NCBI GenBank assembly: GCA_021794075.1
Contig: JAJYRM010000033.1
Span: 1 to 37,566 of the forward strand
Reading direction: 5' to 3'
Length of the DNA: 37,566 nucleotides
Source of the DNA: Bacteroidota bacterium
GTDB taxonomy: Bacteria; Bacteroidota; Ignavibacteria; Kryptoniales; JAKASW01
This document shows positions 1 through 8,633 of the stretch, in pieces. The notes beneath the pieces are model-generated. The model was not told the DNA's origin. It ran no database searches and saw nothing but the letters and a program-made list of their open reading frames with translations. The position numbers and the translations under genes are program-made. Each line of letters begins with the position of its first letter. Positions within the stretch are counted from its first letter, which is position 1.

Positions 1-470
1 CGCTTGAAAGCGACTCGGGACGGCCTGTTTTTAGAACGGCCGACGGCAGGAAGGTGTACGGCGGTGGAGGTATTACGCCCGACTATATCGTAAAGATGGG
101 CAAAGTCCCCGGGTTCATCTATCAATTCCAGCTGAAGAATATTTTTCTAGAGTATGTCGATAATCACGTTAGTCAGCATCAGGATGAGATGCGAAAGAAG
201 TACGGAACGTCAGCAAATTTTGACAAGGAGTTCAAAGTCTCGAACAGCATGCTCGAAGAATTGTACGACCACGCCGAGAAAGCGGGGATCAAGCTGACCC
301 GCGAAGACTACGACAAGAACACGAAATACGTCTCGATGCTCCTGAAGGCGTGGATCGCTCGAAACATCTGGGGCAACGTCGGGTGGTACAGGGTTGTGCT
401 TACTCTCGATAACCAATTCCAGAAGGCTTTGACGCTCTTCCCTGAGGCCAAGAAGATAGAAGGACTTTAA
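1..470 (+). CDS. S41-family C-terminal processing peptidase, 3' part only
   Basis: The gene is cut by the left edge of the window. The frame is open from base 3, with no start visible, to a TAA at 468-470. The visible 155 residues begin with the conserved end of the S41 protease domain: a stretch reading FRTADGRKVYGGGGITPD, which in this family closes the catalytic domain. The rest is a charged, helical C-terminal tail as found in long tail-specific/CtpA proteases. Known family role: serine-lysine peptidases that cleave the C-termini of periplasmic proteins. The catalytic Ser/Lys and the PDZ domain would lie upstream of the window, so activity cannot be judged here. A strong hairpin follows 9 bases after the stop. 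The in-frame GTG at 54 lies inside the conserved motif and is not a real start. Confidence 0.9.
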   Translation, partial: LESDSGRPVFRTADGRKVYGGGGITPDYIVKMGKVPGFIYQFQLKNIFLEYVDNHVSQHQDEMRKKYGTSANFDKEFKVSNSMLEELYDHAEKAGIKLTREDYDKNTKYVSMLLKAWIARNIWGNVGWYRVVLTLDNQFQKALTLFPEAKKIEGL

Positions 471-479
471 TAGACATTT

Positions 480-522
480 GATCCGCCTTACCGAGGACAA
501 GCGTTCTACGGTTGGGCGGATC
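480..522 (+). terminator. Hairpin after the S41 peptidase gene, probable terminator
   Basis: GATCCGCC at 480-487 pairs exactly with GGCGGATC at 515-522. The stem continues inward through one T:G and one T:T position to ACCG/CGGT, giving about 14 paired positions around a 15-base loop. It begins 9 bases after the peptidase stop. There is no strong T-run, so this may be a Rho-dependent or 3'-stabilising hairpin rather than a classic intrinsic terminator. I see no gene in the rest of 471-745. Confidence 0.5.
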
Positions 523-745
523 TTCGTATTCCTGATACTGGCGCGGTGCGTCACTCGAAAGAATTTGAAGTGTGCAATCGATGCTCTTTGTCCAGGGATA
601 TGTGAGGGAAATCCGGGACATCGAGCAGAAGTAACGCAAGACCCTGCAGATAAATAGAGCGGGTATGTCCTGAGGTTTAGGGCTCCCGCTATTCTCGTAC
701 ATCACAAATCCGCAGTAACATTAACTCGAATCAAGAGAAATAAAA

Positions 746-1642
746 ATGGAAGTTGACACCGGGAAATTAAGAAAGAAAATTTTCAAAGGGATGGCTGTCG
801 CGTTTGTAGTGGCCGCGTTCTCGCTACTTGTGCTGAGAGCGGTCTATGCCTTCACGCTTTTTAACGGCTTATCCGGCGCCATGCAGAATTCAGGTTGGAA
901 AAGTGCGCCGCAGGATTCCATAATGCAAGATGGTGAATCGCTGACTTTTGAGGCCAGCTATCTCTTCTTCAAAATCGGAAGCGTGAAAATGGAAGTCCTC
1001 GGAAAAACATTATATCATGGCGTACCCGCGTATCATGTCCGCGCGCTTATCAATTCATACAGCGGTATCCCGTTTGTAAACCTTCACGCGATGTATAACA
1101 CTTATCAAGACGCAAGGACATTCATGTGCCTTTCCACCGACAACATTCAGAAGGACGGCAAAGATTCGATGTTCACGTCGTACAATTTCGAGTTCAACAA
1201 GAAAATCCTCGACTGGACACTGTGGAAGAACGGCGTCCGGATCGATTCCTCGAAGGTGCCGCTTGACAGGCACTACACGGACGGCGTCAGCTTCTTTTAC
1301 TATATTCGTGAGGCGAGCAGGAAAGCCAATGGAGCCAGGACAACGATGTCGGTCCCGATAGTCGTCGATACAGTCCGTTCCACCGTGGATCTGACTATAA
1401 ACGAAAAGAAGGAAGACTGCAAGGTAACAGCCTTCAAGTATCCACTGGAGGCTTACAAGATGTCCGGCCACATCAACTTCACGGGATTTTTCGGGGTGAC
1501 AGGCGACTTCACGGGTTGGATGAGCGCCGATTCAGCAGAAGTTCCTCTGAAAGCGGATGTGAGCGTAATTCTCGGAAGCGTCGTGGTGAAACTGAAGGAT
1601 GCCAGCAGACCGGGTTGGATACCTCCGAAGAGCAACGACTGA
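746..1642 (+). CDS. DUF3108 domain-containing exported protein
   Basis: The protein has 298 residues. Residues about 13-36 form a hydrophobic segment after a lysine-rich start, which fits a signal anchor or uncleaved signal peptide. The rest fits the DUF3108 family of periplasmic or outer-membrane-associated beta-rich proteins: an early 'EASYLFFKIGSVKMEV' strand pair, a repeated aromatic/charged strand pattern, and a middle 'DGVSFFYYIR' stretch. No catalytic residues are evident and the molecular function of the family is not established. Its TGA (1640-1642) shares a base with the ATG of the next gene, so the two are probably co-translated. The ribosome site before ATG 746 is weak (AAGAGA). 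Confidence 0.75.
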   Translation: MEVDTGKLRKKIFKGMAVAFVVAAFSLLVLRAVYAFTLFNGLSGAMQNSGWKSAPQDSIMQDGESLTFEASYLFFKIGSVKMEVLGKTLYHGVPAYHVRALINSYSGIPFVNLHAMYNTYQDARTFMCLSTDNIQKDGKDSMFTSYNFEFNKKILDWTLWKNGVRIDSSKVPLDRHYTDGVSFFYYIREASRKANGARTTMSVPIVVDTVRSTVDLTINEKKEDCKVTAFKYPLEAYKMSGHINFTGFFGVTGDFTGWMSADSAEVPLKADVSVILGSVVVKLKDASRPGWIPPKSND

Positions 1643-2154
1643 TGCTGATAGAGTATCTCGGGAAAAAACCTCAGCTGCACGACAGCGTCTTTGTGGCCGA
1701 GGGGGCGCATGTGATAGGCGACGTGCTCATCGAAAAAGACTCGAGCCTTTGGTTCAACGCCGTTATTCGCGGTGACGTCAATTATATCAGGATAGGCGAA
1801 CGGACGAATGTCCAGGATAACAGTGTGATTCACGTTACGCATGAAAAATTCCCGACTGTTATAGCTTCTAACGTAACTGTGGGACATGCCGCCGTCATCC
1901 ACGGCTGTACTATCGAAGACTTCAGCCTGATCGGGATGGGAGCAATTTTGCTGGACGGTTGCAGAATAGGCGAGCATAGTCTTGTAGCCGCGGGATCAAT
2001 CGTGAGGGAAGGATTCGTTGTACCAGCCGCGAGCCTCGTCGCGGGAGTTCCTGCGAGAGTTGTGAGAGAGCTCAATGAAGAAGAGCTTAGACGACTCGAA
2101 GAGTCAGCACAGCATTATGTGGATTACGTATCGAACTACAGACGGGAAGGGTAA
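1642..2154 (+). CDS. Gamma-carbonic-anhydrase-like hexapeptide-repeat protein
   Basis: The protein has 170 residues starting at ATG 1642, which overlaps the previous stop (TGATG). The frame is open further upstream, but that part lies inside the DUF3108 gene and has no family match. The sequence is a left-handed beta-helix with hexapeptide repeats (V-I-G-D-V-L-I, then many I/V/L-G-x-x steps) and a C-terminal helix. Family landmarks are present: RGD at 43-45, a QDN triplet at 58-60, and histidines at about 64, 82 and 87 that match the zinc triad of the YrdA/CamH-like gamma-carbonic anhydrase group. Many family members have no proven carbonic anhydrase activity, so the reaction (CO2 hydration) is an inference. 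A tight hairpin follows the stop. Confidence 0.88.
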   Translation: MLIEYLGKKPQLHDSVFVAEGAHVIGDVLIEKDSSLWFNAVIRGDVNYIRIGERTNVQDNSVIHVTHEKFPTVIASNVTVGHAAVIHGCTIEDFSLIGMGAILLDGCRIGEHSLVAAGSIVREGFVVPAASLVAGVPARVVRELNEEELRRLEESAQHYVDYVSNYRREG

Positions 2155-2157
2155 ACT

Positions 2158-2174
2158 CCTTCGCCGAGCGAAGG
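2158..2174 (+). terminator. Short perfect hairpin after the gamma-CA gene
   Basis: CCTTCGC-CGA-GCGAAGG forms a perfect 7-bp stem with a 3-base loop, starting 4 bases after the TAA at 2154. There is no T-run after it, so it may be a weak terminator or an RNA-end stabiliser. The rest of 2175-2337 shows no gene. Confidence 0.4.
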
Positions 2175-2337
2175 CTAGCGGTGATGAGCCGTTGTTTAGG
2201 TGGCTTCGGACAGTGTGCCAAATCGTCCCGCTACGGCCTTGCAACTGAGGTGAGATAATTACACAAAAGAGTTTTCGTGGCGTGACCAGCTGAGGGACCC
2301 ATCTCACGCGTAAGCGCTGCTCGAGGAAGGAGACGGA

Positions 2338-3234
2338 ATGAAAGTGAAATTTTGGGGCGTTCGAGGATCCATCGCGACGCCGGGAAAATCGACCATATAT
2401 TACGGCGGGAACACCTCGTGCACTGAATTGCATTTGGACGACGGCAACCTCATCATACTCGATGCCGGAACGGGAATACGAGAGCTCGGCAACAAGCTCG
2501 CGAAGGGCAACAAGAAAGTCCGCGCTTACATCCTAATCACGCATCCACACTGGGATCACATTCAGGGTTTTCCTTTCTTCAAGCCCGCGTTTGTGGAGGG
2601 GAATGAGATAACTATTGTCGGCCCAGAAGCTCGCGGCGTAACTCTGTCAAAGATCATCGCCGAGCAGATGAACAAGATTTATTTCCCTGTGAAGCTGTCC
2701 GAGCTGCAAGCTCAAATCAATTTCATGCCTGTCAAAGAGGGAACGCTGAAAGTCTTCAATGCCGAAGTGCGGTCTTTTTACGTCAACCATCCCGGCTTCA
2801 CACTCGGCTATAGGATAACATTTAGCAATAAATCACTCGTGTATATAAGCGATAATGAGCCGTATTCCAGAGAGACGGCCAGGCTCTTCTCGAACGGGGA
2901 ACCGGATGTCCAGAGACTCTTCGAGAATTATCGGGGAGATCCGAACAACCGCGTGACAGACTTTATACGTGGGGCGGATGTGCTTATTCACGACTCGACA
3001 TACACGCCAGAGCAATACAGCGATCACATCGGTTGGGGTCACTCGCACTATCTTCACACCCTGCATGTCGCGGCCGATGCGGGCGTGAAAAAGCTCTGTC
3101 TGTTCCACTATGATCCCGCACTCGACGACAAGGCTATCGATACTGTTCTGACGAAATGCCGCAAAGAGATGAAGAAGATGAAATACACTTTCGATCTTTG
3201 CGCGGCGAGAGAAGGGGAAGAGTTCAGGTTCTGA
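2338..3234 (+). CDS. Metallo-beta-lactamase-fold hydrolase
   Basis: The protein has 298 residues starting at ATG 2338, preceded by a strong site (AGGAAGGAG, 5-base spacing). The MBL signature HPHWDH is at residues 69-74, supplying the first zinc ligands, and later histidines and aspartates follow in 'SDNEP', 'LIHDSTY' and 'LFHYDP'. The N-terminus 'MKVKFWGVRGSIATPG' is typical of the MBL subgroup related to class II cyclic-nucleotide phosphodiesterases and RNase Z, often a stand-alone cytosolic protein in two-component-rich bacteria. There is no signal peptide. The substrate cannot be told from sequence; phosphodiester hydrolysis is the likeliest chemistry. It appears to be monocistronic. Confidence 0.9.
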   Translation: MKVKFWGVRGSIATPGKSTIYYGGNTSCTELHLDDGNLIILDAGTGIRELGNKLAKGNKKVRAYILITHPHWDHIQGFPFFKPAFVEGNEITIVGPEARGVTLSKIIAEQMNKIYFPVKLSELQAQINFMPVKEGTLKVFNAEVRSFYVNHPGFTLGYRITFSNKSLVYISDNEPYSRETARLFSNGEPDVQRLFENYRGDPNNRVTDFIRGADVLIHDSTYTPEQYSDHIGWGHSHYLHTLHVAADAGVKKLCLFHYDPALDDKAIDTVLTKCRKEMKKMKYTFDLCAAREGEEFRF

Positions 3235-3255
3235 GCTGAAGGCCGGTTCTGAGTT

Positions 3256-3302
3256 GAAGGTCGCCTTCTACTTCGCCATTGCATAAGCAGAAGGCGACCT
3301 TC
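3256..3302 (+). repeat. 14-bp perfect inverted repeat after the MBL gene
   Basis: GAAGGTCGCCTTCT (3256-3269) and AGAAGGCGACCTTC (3289-3302) are exact reverse complements separated by 19 bases. The stem can form on either strand. No T-run follows, so this is either a factor-assisted terminator or a small dispersed palindromic element. A second, shorter pair (GCCATTG at 3275-3281 with CAATGGC at 3305-3311) interlocks with it and could give an alternative fold. Confidence 0.6.
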
Positions 3303-3413
3303 TACAATGGCAAGGTGGTGACGGTCACCAGCCACACAGTCGCAGTTTCCCTGCGCACTTTTCCTTGAATCTCTTCAAGATCGTTGGTATGTTCCTGTCG
3401 AAGGGAGTCGTGC

Positions 3414-6400
3414 ATGAAGAGGCTGTCGTTTCTGGGCTTGATCCTCATCGCTGGAACTACGTTCGCGCAGGTTGATGAGTTCGGAAAAAACAAAGTCCAG
3501 TACCGAAACTTCGATTGGTATTTCATTCAGTCGAAACATTTCGATGTCTATTTCTATCCACAGGAATATTACCTGGCTGAATTCACCGCCCAGGCGGCCG
3601 AGGCAGCTTACTCTTCCATAAGCGAACATTTCCATTACGATATCACGAGCCGGATCCCCATCGTCATCTACGATTCACACAACGACTGGCAGCAGACGAA
3701 TGTAGTCTCGGAATATCTTGAGGAGGGTGTCGGCGGGGTTACGGAGTTGTTCAAGAACCGCGTCGTGGTTCCCTTCGAGGGATCCTACCGCCTCTTACGA
3801 CATGTCATCCACCATGAACTCGTGCACGCCGTCATTAATGACATGTACTACGGTGGCTCGATACAGTCGATAATCGCGAACAACATTACAATGCAGATCC
3901 CGATGTGGTTCAACGAGGGACTAGCGGAATACGAATCACTCGGATGGGACGCGAACTCCGATATCTTCATGCTGGACGCGACAGTCAACGAATACCTGGT
4001 TCCAATCGAAGACCTTAACGGCTACTTTGCATACCGGGGAGGGCAATCGGTTTGGTACTATATCGCTAGGAGATACGGTGACGAGAAGATAGGCGAGATA
4101 TTGAGCAGAATCAGGACTACGAGAAGCGTTGAACAGGGGTTCAAAAGCGCTCTCGGCATAACAATCAAAGAACTCTCCAGGAGATGGACTCACGAGCAGA
4201 AGGTTCTTTATTGGCCGGAGATCGCCACGCGAAAGCGTCCTGAGGATTTCGCCACCAGGCTGACCGACCATAAAGAAATAGGCAACTTCTACAACACAAG
4301 TCCGGCCATTTCTCCCCAGGGCGACAGGATCGCCTGTATTTCCGACCGGGACGATTACATGAGTATATACCTGATAAATGCCGGCAACGGAAAGGTCATA
4401 AAGAAGCTTGTCGATGGGCAGACGACAAAGAATTTCGAAGAACTTCACCTTCTGACTCCCGGGCTCACATGGTCGCCTGACGGGAAAAAGGTAGCCATTG
4501 CGGTTAAAAGCGGAGCTCACGATGCCATATTTATGATAGACGTTCAAACTGACAGAATGGAGAAGGTCGAATTCCCGGACCTTGCCGGGGTTTTCTCAGT
4601 TACCTGGTCGCCGGGCGGCGAAAGGCTGGCATTCATCGGCCAGAAAGGACCGCAGTCCGATGTTTATGTCTACGATATAGCCAATAAGAAAACGGTCAAC
4701 ATTACAAACGACATCTTCTCGGAGAGCGATCCAAGCTGGTCGCCTGACGGGAAAACGATTTACTTCGCCAGCGACCGCGGTCCATATCTAGACAAGCGAC
4801 AAACGGGGAAAGAGTTCAGGATGTGGAATCATAATTTCAACCGAAGCAGCATTTATTCAATATCCGTTGCATCGGGCATCATAAGTCGGGTTTCAAAATC
4901 TGATTCTACGGAAGAATCATATCCGGTCGCCGCCCCCGATGGGAAGCATCTCTACTATATCTCCGATAAAAGCGGTATCACCAACATCTATGATCTGAAT
5001 TTTGAGACGGGCAGAGCTCTACCCGCTACGAATTCTTTAAGCGGGATTACGCAGTTTTCGATTTCCAGCGATGGATCCAGGCTGGCTTTTTCCACTCTCG
5101 AGAACGGAGGATTCGATATCTTTGTCTTGAGATCTCCGGGCGAACACCTTCTCAACGACGAAGAGGTGCCGCTGACTGTATTTATGAAGGGGCAGGTCGC
5201 CGAGCGCGATCAGGCAAGGAGTCGAGCACGGAAACCGCTGCACGCCGGGGTGGCACTCGATTCTGCTCAAGTCACAGACTCAACTAAAGTCAGGGAATTG
5301 TACGGAAAAGATATTCAGGTCGATCTTAGCAATTACGTTTTCGGCGGGAGGCGGCCTGCCATCGACAGCTTATTTGAAGCGCCGAACTTCAACGAGAATT
5401 TCAATGTGAAGGACAATGTCGACAGCACCGGGAATTTCGTCGCACAGAAATACAAGGTCAGTTTCTCGCCGGACATTATCTACGGTAATGCAGGCTATAA
5501 TTCGCTCTTTGGCGTCCAGGGAAGCACGGTGATGGCTTTCAGCGACATGCTCGGCAATCACCAGATATTTCTCCTAACCGATCTTGTAGTTGATCTGAAG
5601 AACAGCGACTACGCGTTCGCGTATACCTACCTCCCCTCGCGAATCAATTATTCGATCGTGGGCTCGCACTTCGCCCATTTCCTCTACCTGTCGTCGCAAT
5701 ACACGGGATACTACGACCTTTATAGATTCCAAACCTCATCCGTATCTCTTAGCGCCGAGTATCCATTCGACCGCTTCAACAGGCTCGAAGCTGGGCTAAG
5801 CTGGATGAGCCTGACGCGGGAAAATCTCATGGAAAATTACGAGCCTAACCAGGAAAGGACCCTGATCGTACCGACGCTCAACTATGTACACGATAATTCT
5901 TTCTTCGGCTACATCGCGCCGATAAATGGTTCGAGATACATCCTATCGCTTTACGGAACCCCCAAAACCGGATCGCAGGGGATCGACTTTCTCACAGGGA
6001 CGGTTGACTACCGCAGCTATGTGCGGCTCTCAAGCAACTTCTACACCTTTGTATGGAGAGTATTCGCGGGGACTTCAATCGGCTCAAGCCCGCAAAAGTT
6101 TTTCATAGGCGGGACGGAGAACTGGATAAATGTCAGGTTTAACGGCGATTTCATACCGGTACGGAACGCGGAAGATCTCGAATTCCTGACGCCGGTCGTC
6201 CCGATGCGCGGCTACGACTACAACGCCAAATTCGGGAATAACTTCGCGTTGCTGAACATGGAACTCAGGTTTCCGATGTTTGGGTTTCTGTCCGCCGGAC
6301 CGTTGCCGCTCTTCCAGACTTTCTTCGGGACCACATTTGTTGATGTCGGCTCGGCGTGGGGGTGGGACTGGAACAACAGGTATGTGAAGTTTCAGCCCTT

Positions 6401-6572
6401 CGACTACGATAATGGCGGAAGACTCAAGACGAGGGACCTGCTGGTAGGAACGGGCGTTGGAGTTAGAATGGTTATCCTCTACTTTCTCCTTCGGCTCGAT
6501 GTCGCTTGGGCGTTTAATATGCAAAGCTTCTCCCCGCCCAGATATTACTTCTCGCTCGGATACGATTTCTAA
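3414..6572 (+). CDS. Peptidase MA / TolB-propeller / Omp85-like barrel outer-membrane protein
   Basis: The protein has 1052 residues. ATG 3414 is chosen because it follows AAGGGAG at 6-base spacing and begins a clean signal peptide (cleavage expected near residue 18, TTFA|Q). Residues about 40-280 match a gluzincin peptidase of the MA type: HELVH at 134-138 and a downstream WFNEGLAEY at 165-173 give two zinc histidines, a catalytic Glu and a third-ligand Glu. Residues about 290-590 hold at least six TolB/PD40 propeller blades (TWSPDGKKVA, SWSPDGKTIYFASD, and others). After a linker, residues about 690-1052 look like a transmembrane barrel of the BamA/TamA surface-antigen type: 'GGTENWINVRF', 'PMRGYD', then a final aromatic strand ending SLGYDF. 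Likely an outer-membrane protein with a periplasmic enzyme and propeller. Substrate unknown. It appears to stand alone. Confidence 0.88.
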   Translation: MKRLSFLGLILIAGTTFAQVDEFGKNKVQYRNFDWYFIQSKHFDVYFYPQEYYLAEFTAQAAEAAYSSISEHFHYDITSRIPIVIYDSHNDWQQTNVVSEYLEEGVGGVTELFKNRVVVPFEGSYRLLRHVIHHELVHAVINDMYYGGSIQSIIANNITMQIPMWFNEGLAEYESLGWDANSDIFMLDATVNEYLVPIEDLNGYFAYRGGQSVWYYIARRYGDEKIGEILSRIRTTRSVEQGFKSALGITIKELSRRWTHEQKVLYWPEIATRKRPEDFATRLTDHKEIGNFYNTSPAISPQGDRIACISDRDDYMSIYLINAGNGKVIKKLVDGQTTKNFEELHLLTPGLTWSPDGKKVAIAVKSGAHDAIFMIDVQTDRMEKVEFPDLAGVFSVTWSPGGERLAFIGQKGPQSDVYVYDIANKKTVNITNDIFSESDPSWSPDGKTIYFASDRGPYLDKRQTGKEFRMWNHNFNRSSIYSISVASGIISRVSKSDSTEESYPVAAPDGKHLYYISDKSGITNIYDLNFETGRALPATNSLSGITQFSISSDGSRLAFSTLENGGFDIFVLRSPGEHLLNDEEVPLTVFMKGQVAERDQARSRARKPLHAGVALDSAQVTDSTKVRELYGKDIQVDLSNYVFGGRRPAIDSLFEAPNFNENFNVKDNVDSTGNFVAQKYKVSFSPDIIYGNAGYNSLFGVQGSTVMAFSDMLGNHQIFLLTDLVVDLKNSDYAFAYTYLPSRINYSIVGSHFAHFLYLSSQYTGYYDLYRFQTSSVSLSAEYPFDRFNRLEAGLSWMSLTRENLMENYEPNQERTLIVPTLNYVHDNSFFGYIAPINGSRYILSLYGTPKTGSQGIDFLTGTVDYRSYVRLSSNFYTFVWRVFAGTSIGSSPQKFFIGGTENWINVRFNGDFIPVRNAEDLEFLTPVVPMRGYDYNAKFGNNFALLNMELRFPMFGFLSAGPLPLFQTFFGTTFVDVGSAWGWDWNNRYVKFQPFDYDNGGRLKTRDLLVGTGVGVRMVILYFLLRLDVAWAFNMQSFSPPRYYFSLGYDF

Positions 6573-6898
6573 GTGCGAAAGGACAGATGGGATGAGCATG
6601 GAACCTTGGACCGATTTGGCTTCAAGTCTCACTCCTTGTTTGATATTATGTAAGTCCACGCTACCGTTTTGACGAAGCAAAATCTCTTCTGGCGCTGTTC
6701 GAACAGGCAAGCTTCCTTAGCCGTTCATGCCCACCGCCGGCTAGGCCTGTTTGTATGAAGGAAATTACCCAACCTGTGAAAGAACGTTAGTGCTGATATC
6801 ATGACCGCGTGGAATCTGAATTCGAGGATGAAGAAGGGTATTTAAGAAATTAGGAAGGCATTTAAACTCGTCGCAATGTTTGCCGCAAGTTGTACATG
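6573..6898. other. Non-coding stretch between convergent genes
   Basis: These 326 bases separate the outer-membrane protein gene (plus) from the Sel1 gene (minus). I see no supported gene, RNA or clear intrinsic terminator. The only ordered feature is a perfect 12-base palindrome, CTGTTCGAACAG, at 6695-6706. Confidence 0.5.
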
Positions 6899-8461
6899 CT
6901 ACCCGTTACTGACGTCGAATATCTTCTCTTTCGGCCTGAGCTTGTTGTACATTGCAAGGAGCGCGTTGTAAGCGCTTTCGCTTCCGCGTTGAGCGCAATC
7001 TCTATAAAGCTTAACGGCCATCGGCGTGTCCCGCCGAACGCCGACACCATGCTCGTAACAGAACCCCAGCGCGAGCTGCGCGATCATTGAACCGTCACCA
7101 ACCCCGTCAGATAATATCTCGATCGTGTCCGCCAGAGCTGCGTCAGATGCCGCACTGTCCGATATTACTGCCGCCGCGGCGAGTCTTATCTCCGCGTCTC
7201 TGCTGCCGTCTTCGGCGGCACGCTCCCAGCATCGAGCGCCGAGGGCCGGATTACGCGGAGTCCACTGTCCTGTATAGTAGCATCGCCCAAGCTCGATCAG
7301 CGATGGAATATTGTCGTGATCCGCCGCCGTCAGAAGGAGGTGGAAAGCCTGATCGTCGAGTAACTGGTGATCCAATCCGAGCTCGGTCAGGCCGGCCCAG
7401 ACGAACGCCGCGTCGTAATCTCCAGCCTTAGTCCGCTCCGCAACTTTCTTGATGAACCCTTTCTCTCTGACGAGCCGCAACAGCAGAGCGAGGCCATGAC
7501 GCGAATCCATGCGAGCCGCGCGCAAATATTGCTCGGCGGCCAATATCCTGTCGCGAGGAACTCCGGTGCCCTTCTCGTAACAGCGTCCGAGCACGGCCAA
7601 AGCTTCCGGACTTCCGACGGATGCCGCCGCCTCGATCACGCCGATTGCAGTAGTGTCGTTTTCGGCCCCCTTCTCAAATAAATTCGTGACGCCGAGCGCC
7701 TTCCTAAACTTCGCGCTGCCCTCCTTGTAAGCTTCGTTTAAAAGAGTCAGATCACTCACGTTCGAAGATGTATCCGGCCCGTAATCAAGATAGAGCGGCT
7801 CGATCGGCTGGTTTGATACTCCCAGGGAAGAATCGCGCTTGGCGTCTTTCGTTCGTGAGCTGTCGGTGTGAGCGAGCAACCCTCTTTTTATAAACTCATC
7901 GATGATTTTCTTGGCCGGTTCGTATTTCGCGTCTTCAGCGAGCTTAAGCCATTTGTACGCTGTTTCCAAATCCCTATGAACGACTAAGTTGTCCGTATAA
8001 AATAACCCGAACGCAAACTCGCCTTCAGGAAGACTGTCTTCTGCCGCTGACTTGAATCTTTCGTACGCCTTGAATGGATTCCATGGTATCCCCCATCCGT
8101 TATTCAGGAATACTCCCATGTTGTATTGAGCGATCGGCATGTTTTGGTCAGCGGCCTTCTCGATCCAGTACGCGGCCTTTGCCGTGTCAGCTGGGAAACC
8201 CTTCCCGAGAAAATACCTGAAGCCAAGTTCTTCCTGTGCGACGGGGTCACCTCCGTTCGCCCGCCTCATTAGCATTAGCGCTTCCCACAGTTGATACGTT
8301 ACATCGGACGGTCGTATCAGCTGCGGACCGTCAGACGCCCTGTAATCCCTGAACACGGAACTGTTCGGATGGTCCTGTCTCAGCGCCTGTCCAAAGACTA
8401 GAAAAGGCGCGAGCAATACCGCGAGCATCAGCAACGGAGTAAGAAAATTTCGCAATCCCAT
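6899..8461 (-). CDS. Secreted Sel1-repeat (TPR-like) protein
   Basis: I place the start at the ATG complementary to 8459-8461, giving 520 residues that begin with a good signal peptide (MGLRNFLTPLLMLAVLLAPFLVFG, cleavage near FGQA). The frame is open 16 codons further to a GTG at 8509, but that would bury the signal peptide; neither start has a clear ribosome site. The mature protein contains many 35-40-residue Sel1-like repeats (A-x2-x-L-G-x2-Y-x-x-G-x-G-V-P-x-D pattern, for example 'LGRCYEKGTGVPRD' and 'LGFCYEHGVGVRRD'). These alpha-alpha solenoids usually serve as periplasmic protein-protein scaffolds. There is no catalytic motif. The partner is unknown. The next gene upstream on this strand is the permease, about 170 bases away. 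Confidence 0.85.
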   Translation of the reverse strand: MGLRNFLTPLLMLAVLLAPFLVFGQALRQDHPNSSVFRDYRASDGPQLIRPSDVTYQLWEALMLMRRANGGDPVAQEELGFRYFLGKGFPADTAKAAYWIEKAADQNMPIAQYNMGVFLNNGWGIPWNPFKAYERFKSAAEDSLPEGEFAFGLFYTDNLVVHRDLETAYKWLKLAEDAKYEPAKKIIDEFIKRGLLAHTDSSRTKDAKRDSSLGVSNQPIEPLYLDYGPDTSSNVSDLTLLNEAYKEGSAKFRKALGVTNLFEKGAENDTTAIGVIEAAASVGSPEALAVLGRCYEKGTGVPRDRILAAEQYLRAARMDSRHGLALLLRLVREKGFIKKVAERTKAGDYDAAFVWAGLTELGLDHQLLDDQAFHLLLTAADHDNIPSLIELGRCYYTGQWTPRNPALGARCWERAAEDGSRDAEIRLAAAAVISDSAASDAALADTIEILSDGVGDGSMIAQLALGFCYEHGVGVRRDTPMAVKLYRDCAQRGSESAYNALLAMYNKLRPKEKIFDVSNG

Positions 8462-8633
8462 CAGAATAATGTAAGACAATCGCAACCACCAAATCGACAC
8501 ATTCGGCACGCAACTGGTTTAATTTAGGTAGGAAATTATTTCTCTGGGTAGGGTCGTTTAGGTTTAGAGGAATTTACCAACTGAGTGAGTCCACTGACTC
8601 TTAGACAAGCCATCAGCTTATGACAACGTGTTA

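Noticed and set aside
1516-1641. N-terminal extension of the gamma-CA protein
   Set aside because: The extra residues lie inside the DUF3108 gene, are low-complexity and charged, and the ATG at 1642 begins the family homology.
6695-6706. CTGTTCGAACAG palindrome as a LexA site
   Set aside because: It has GTTC and GAAC back to back, not spaced as in known LexA boxes, and no SOS gene is next to it.
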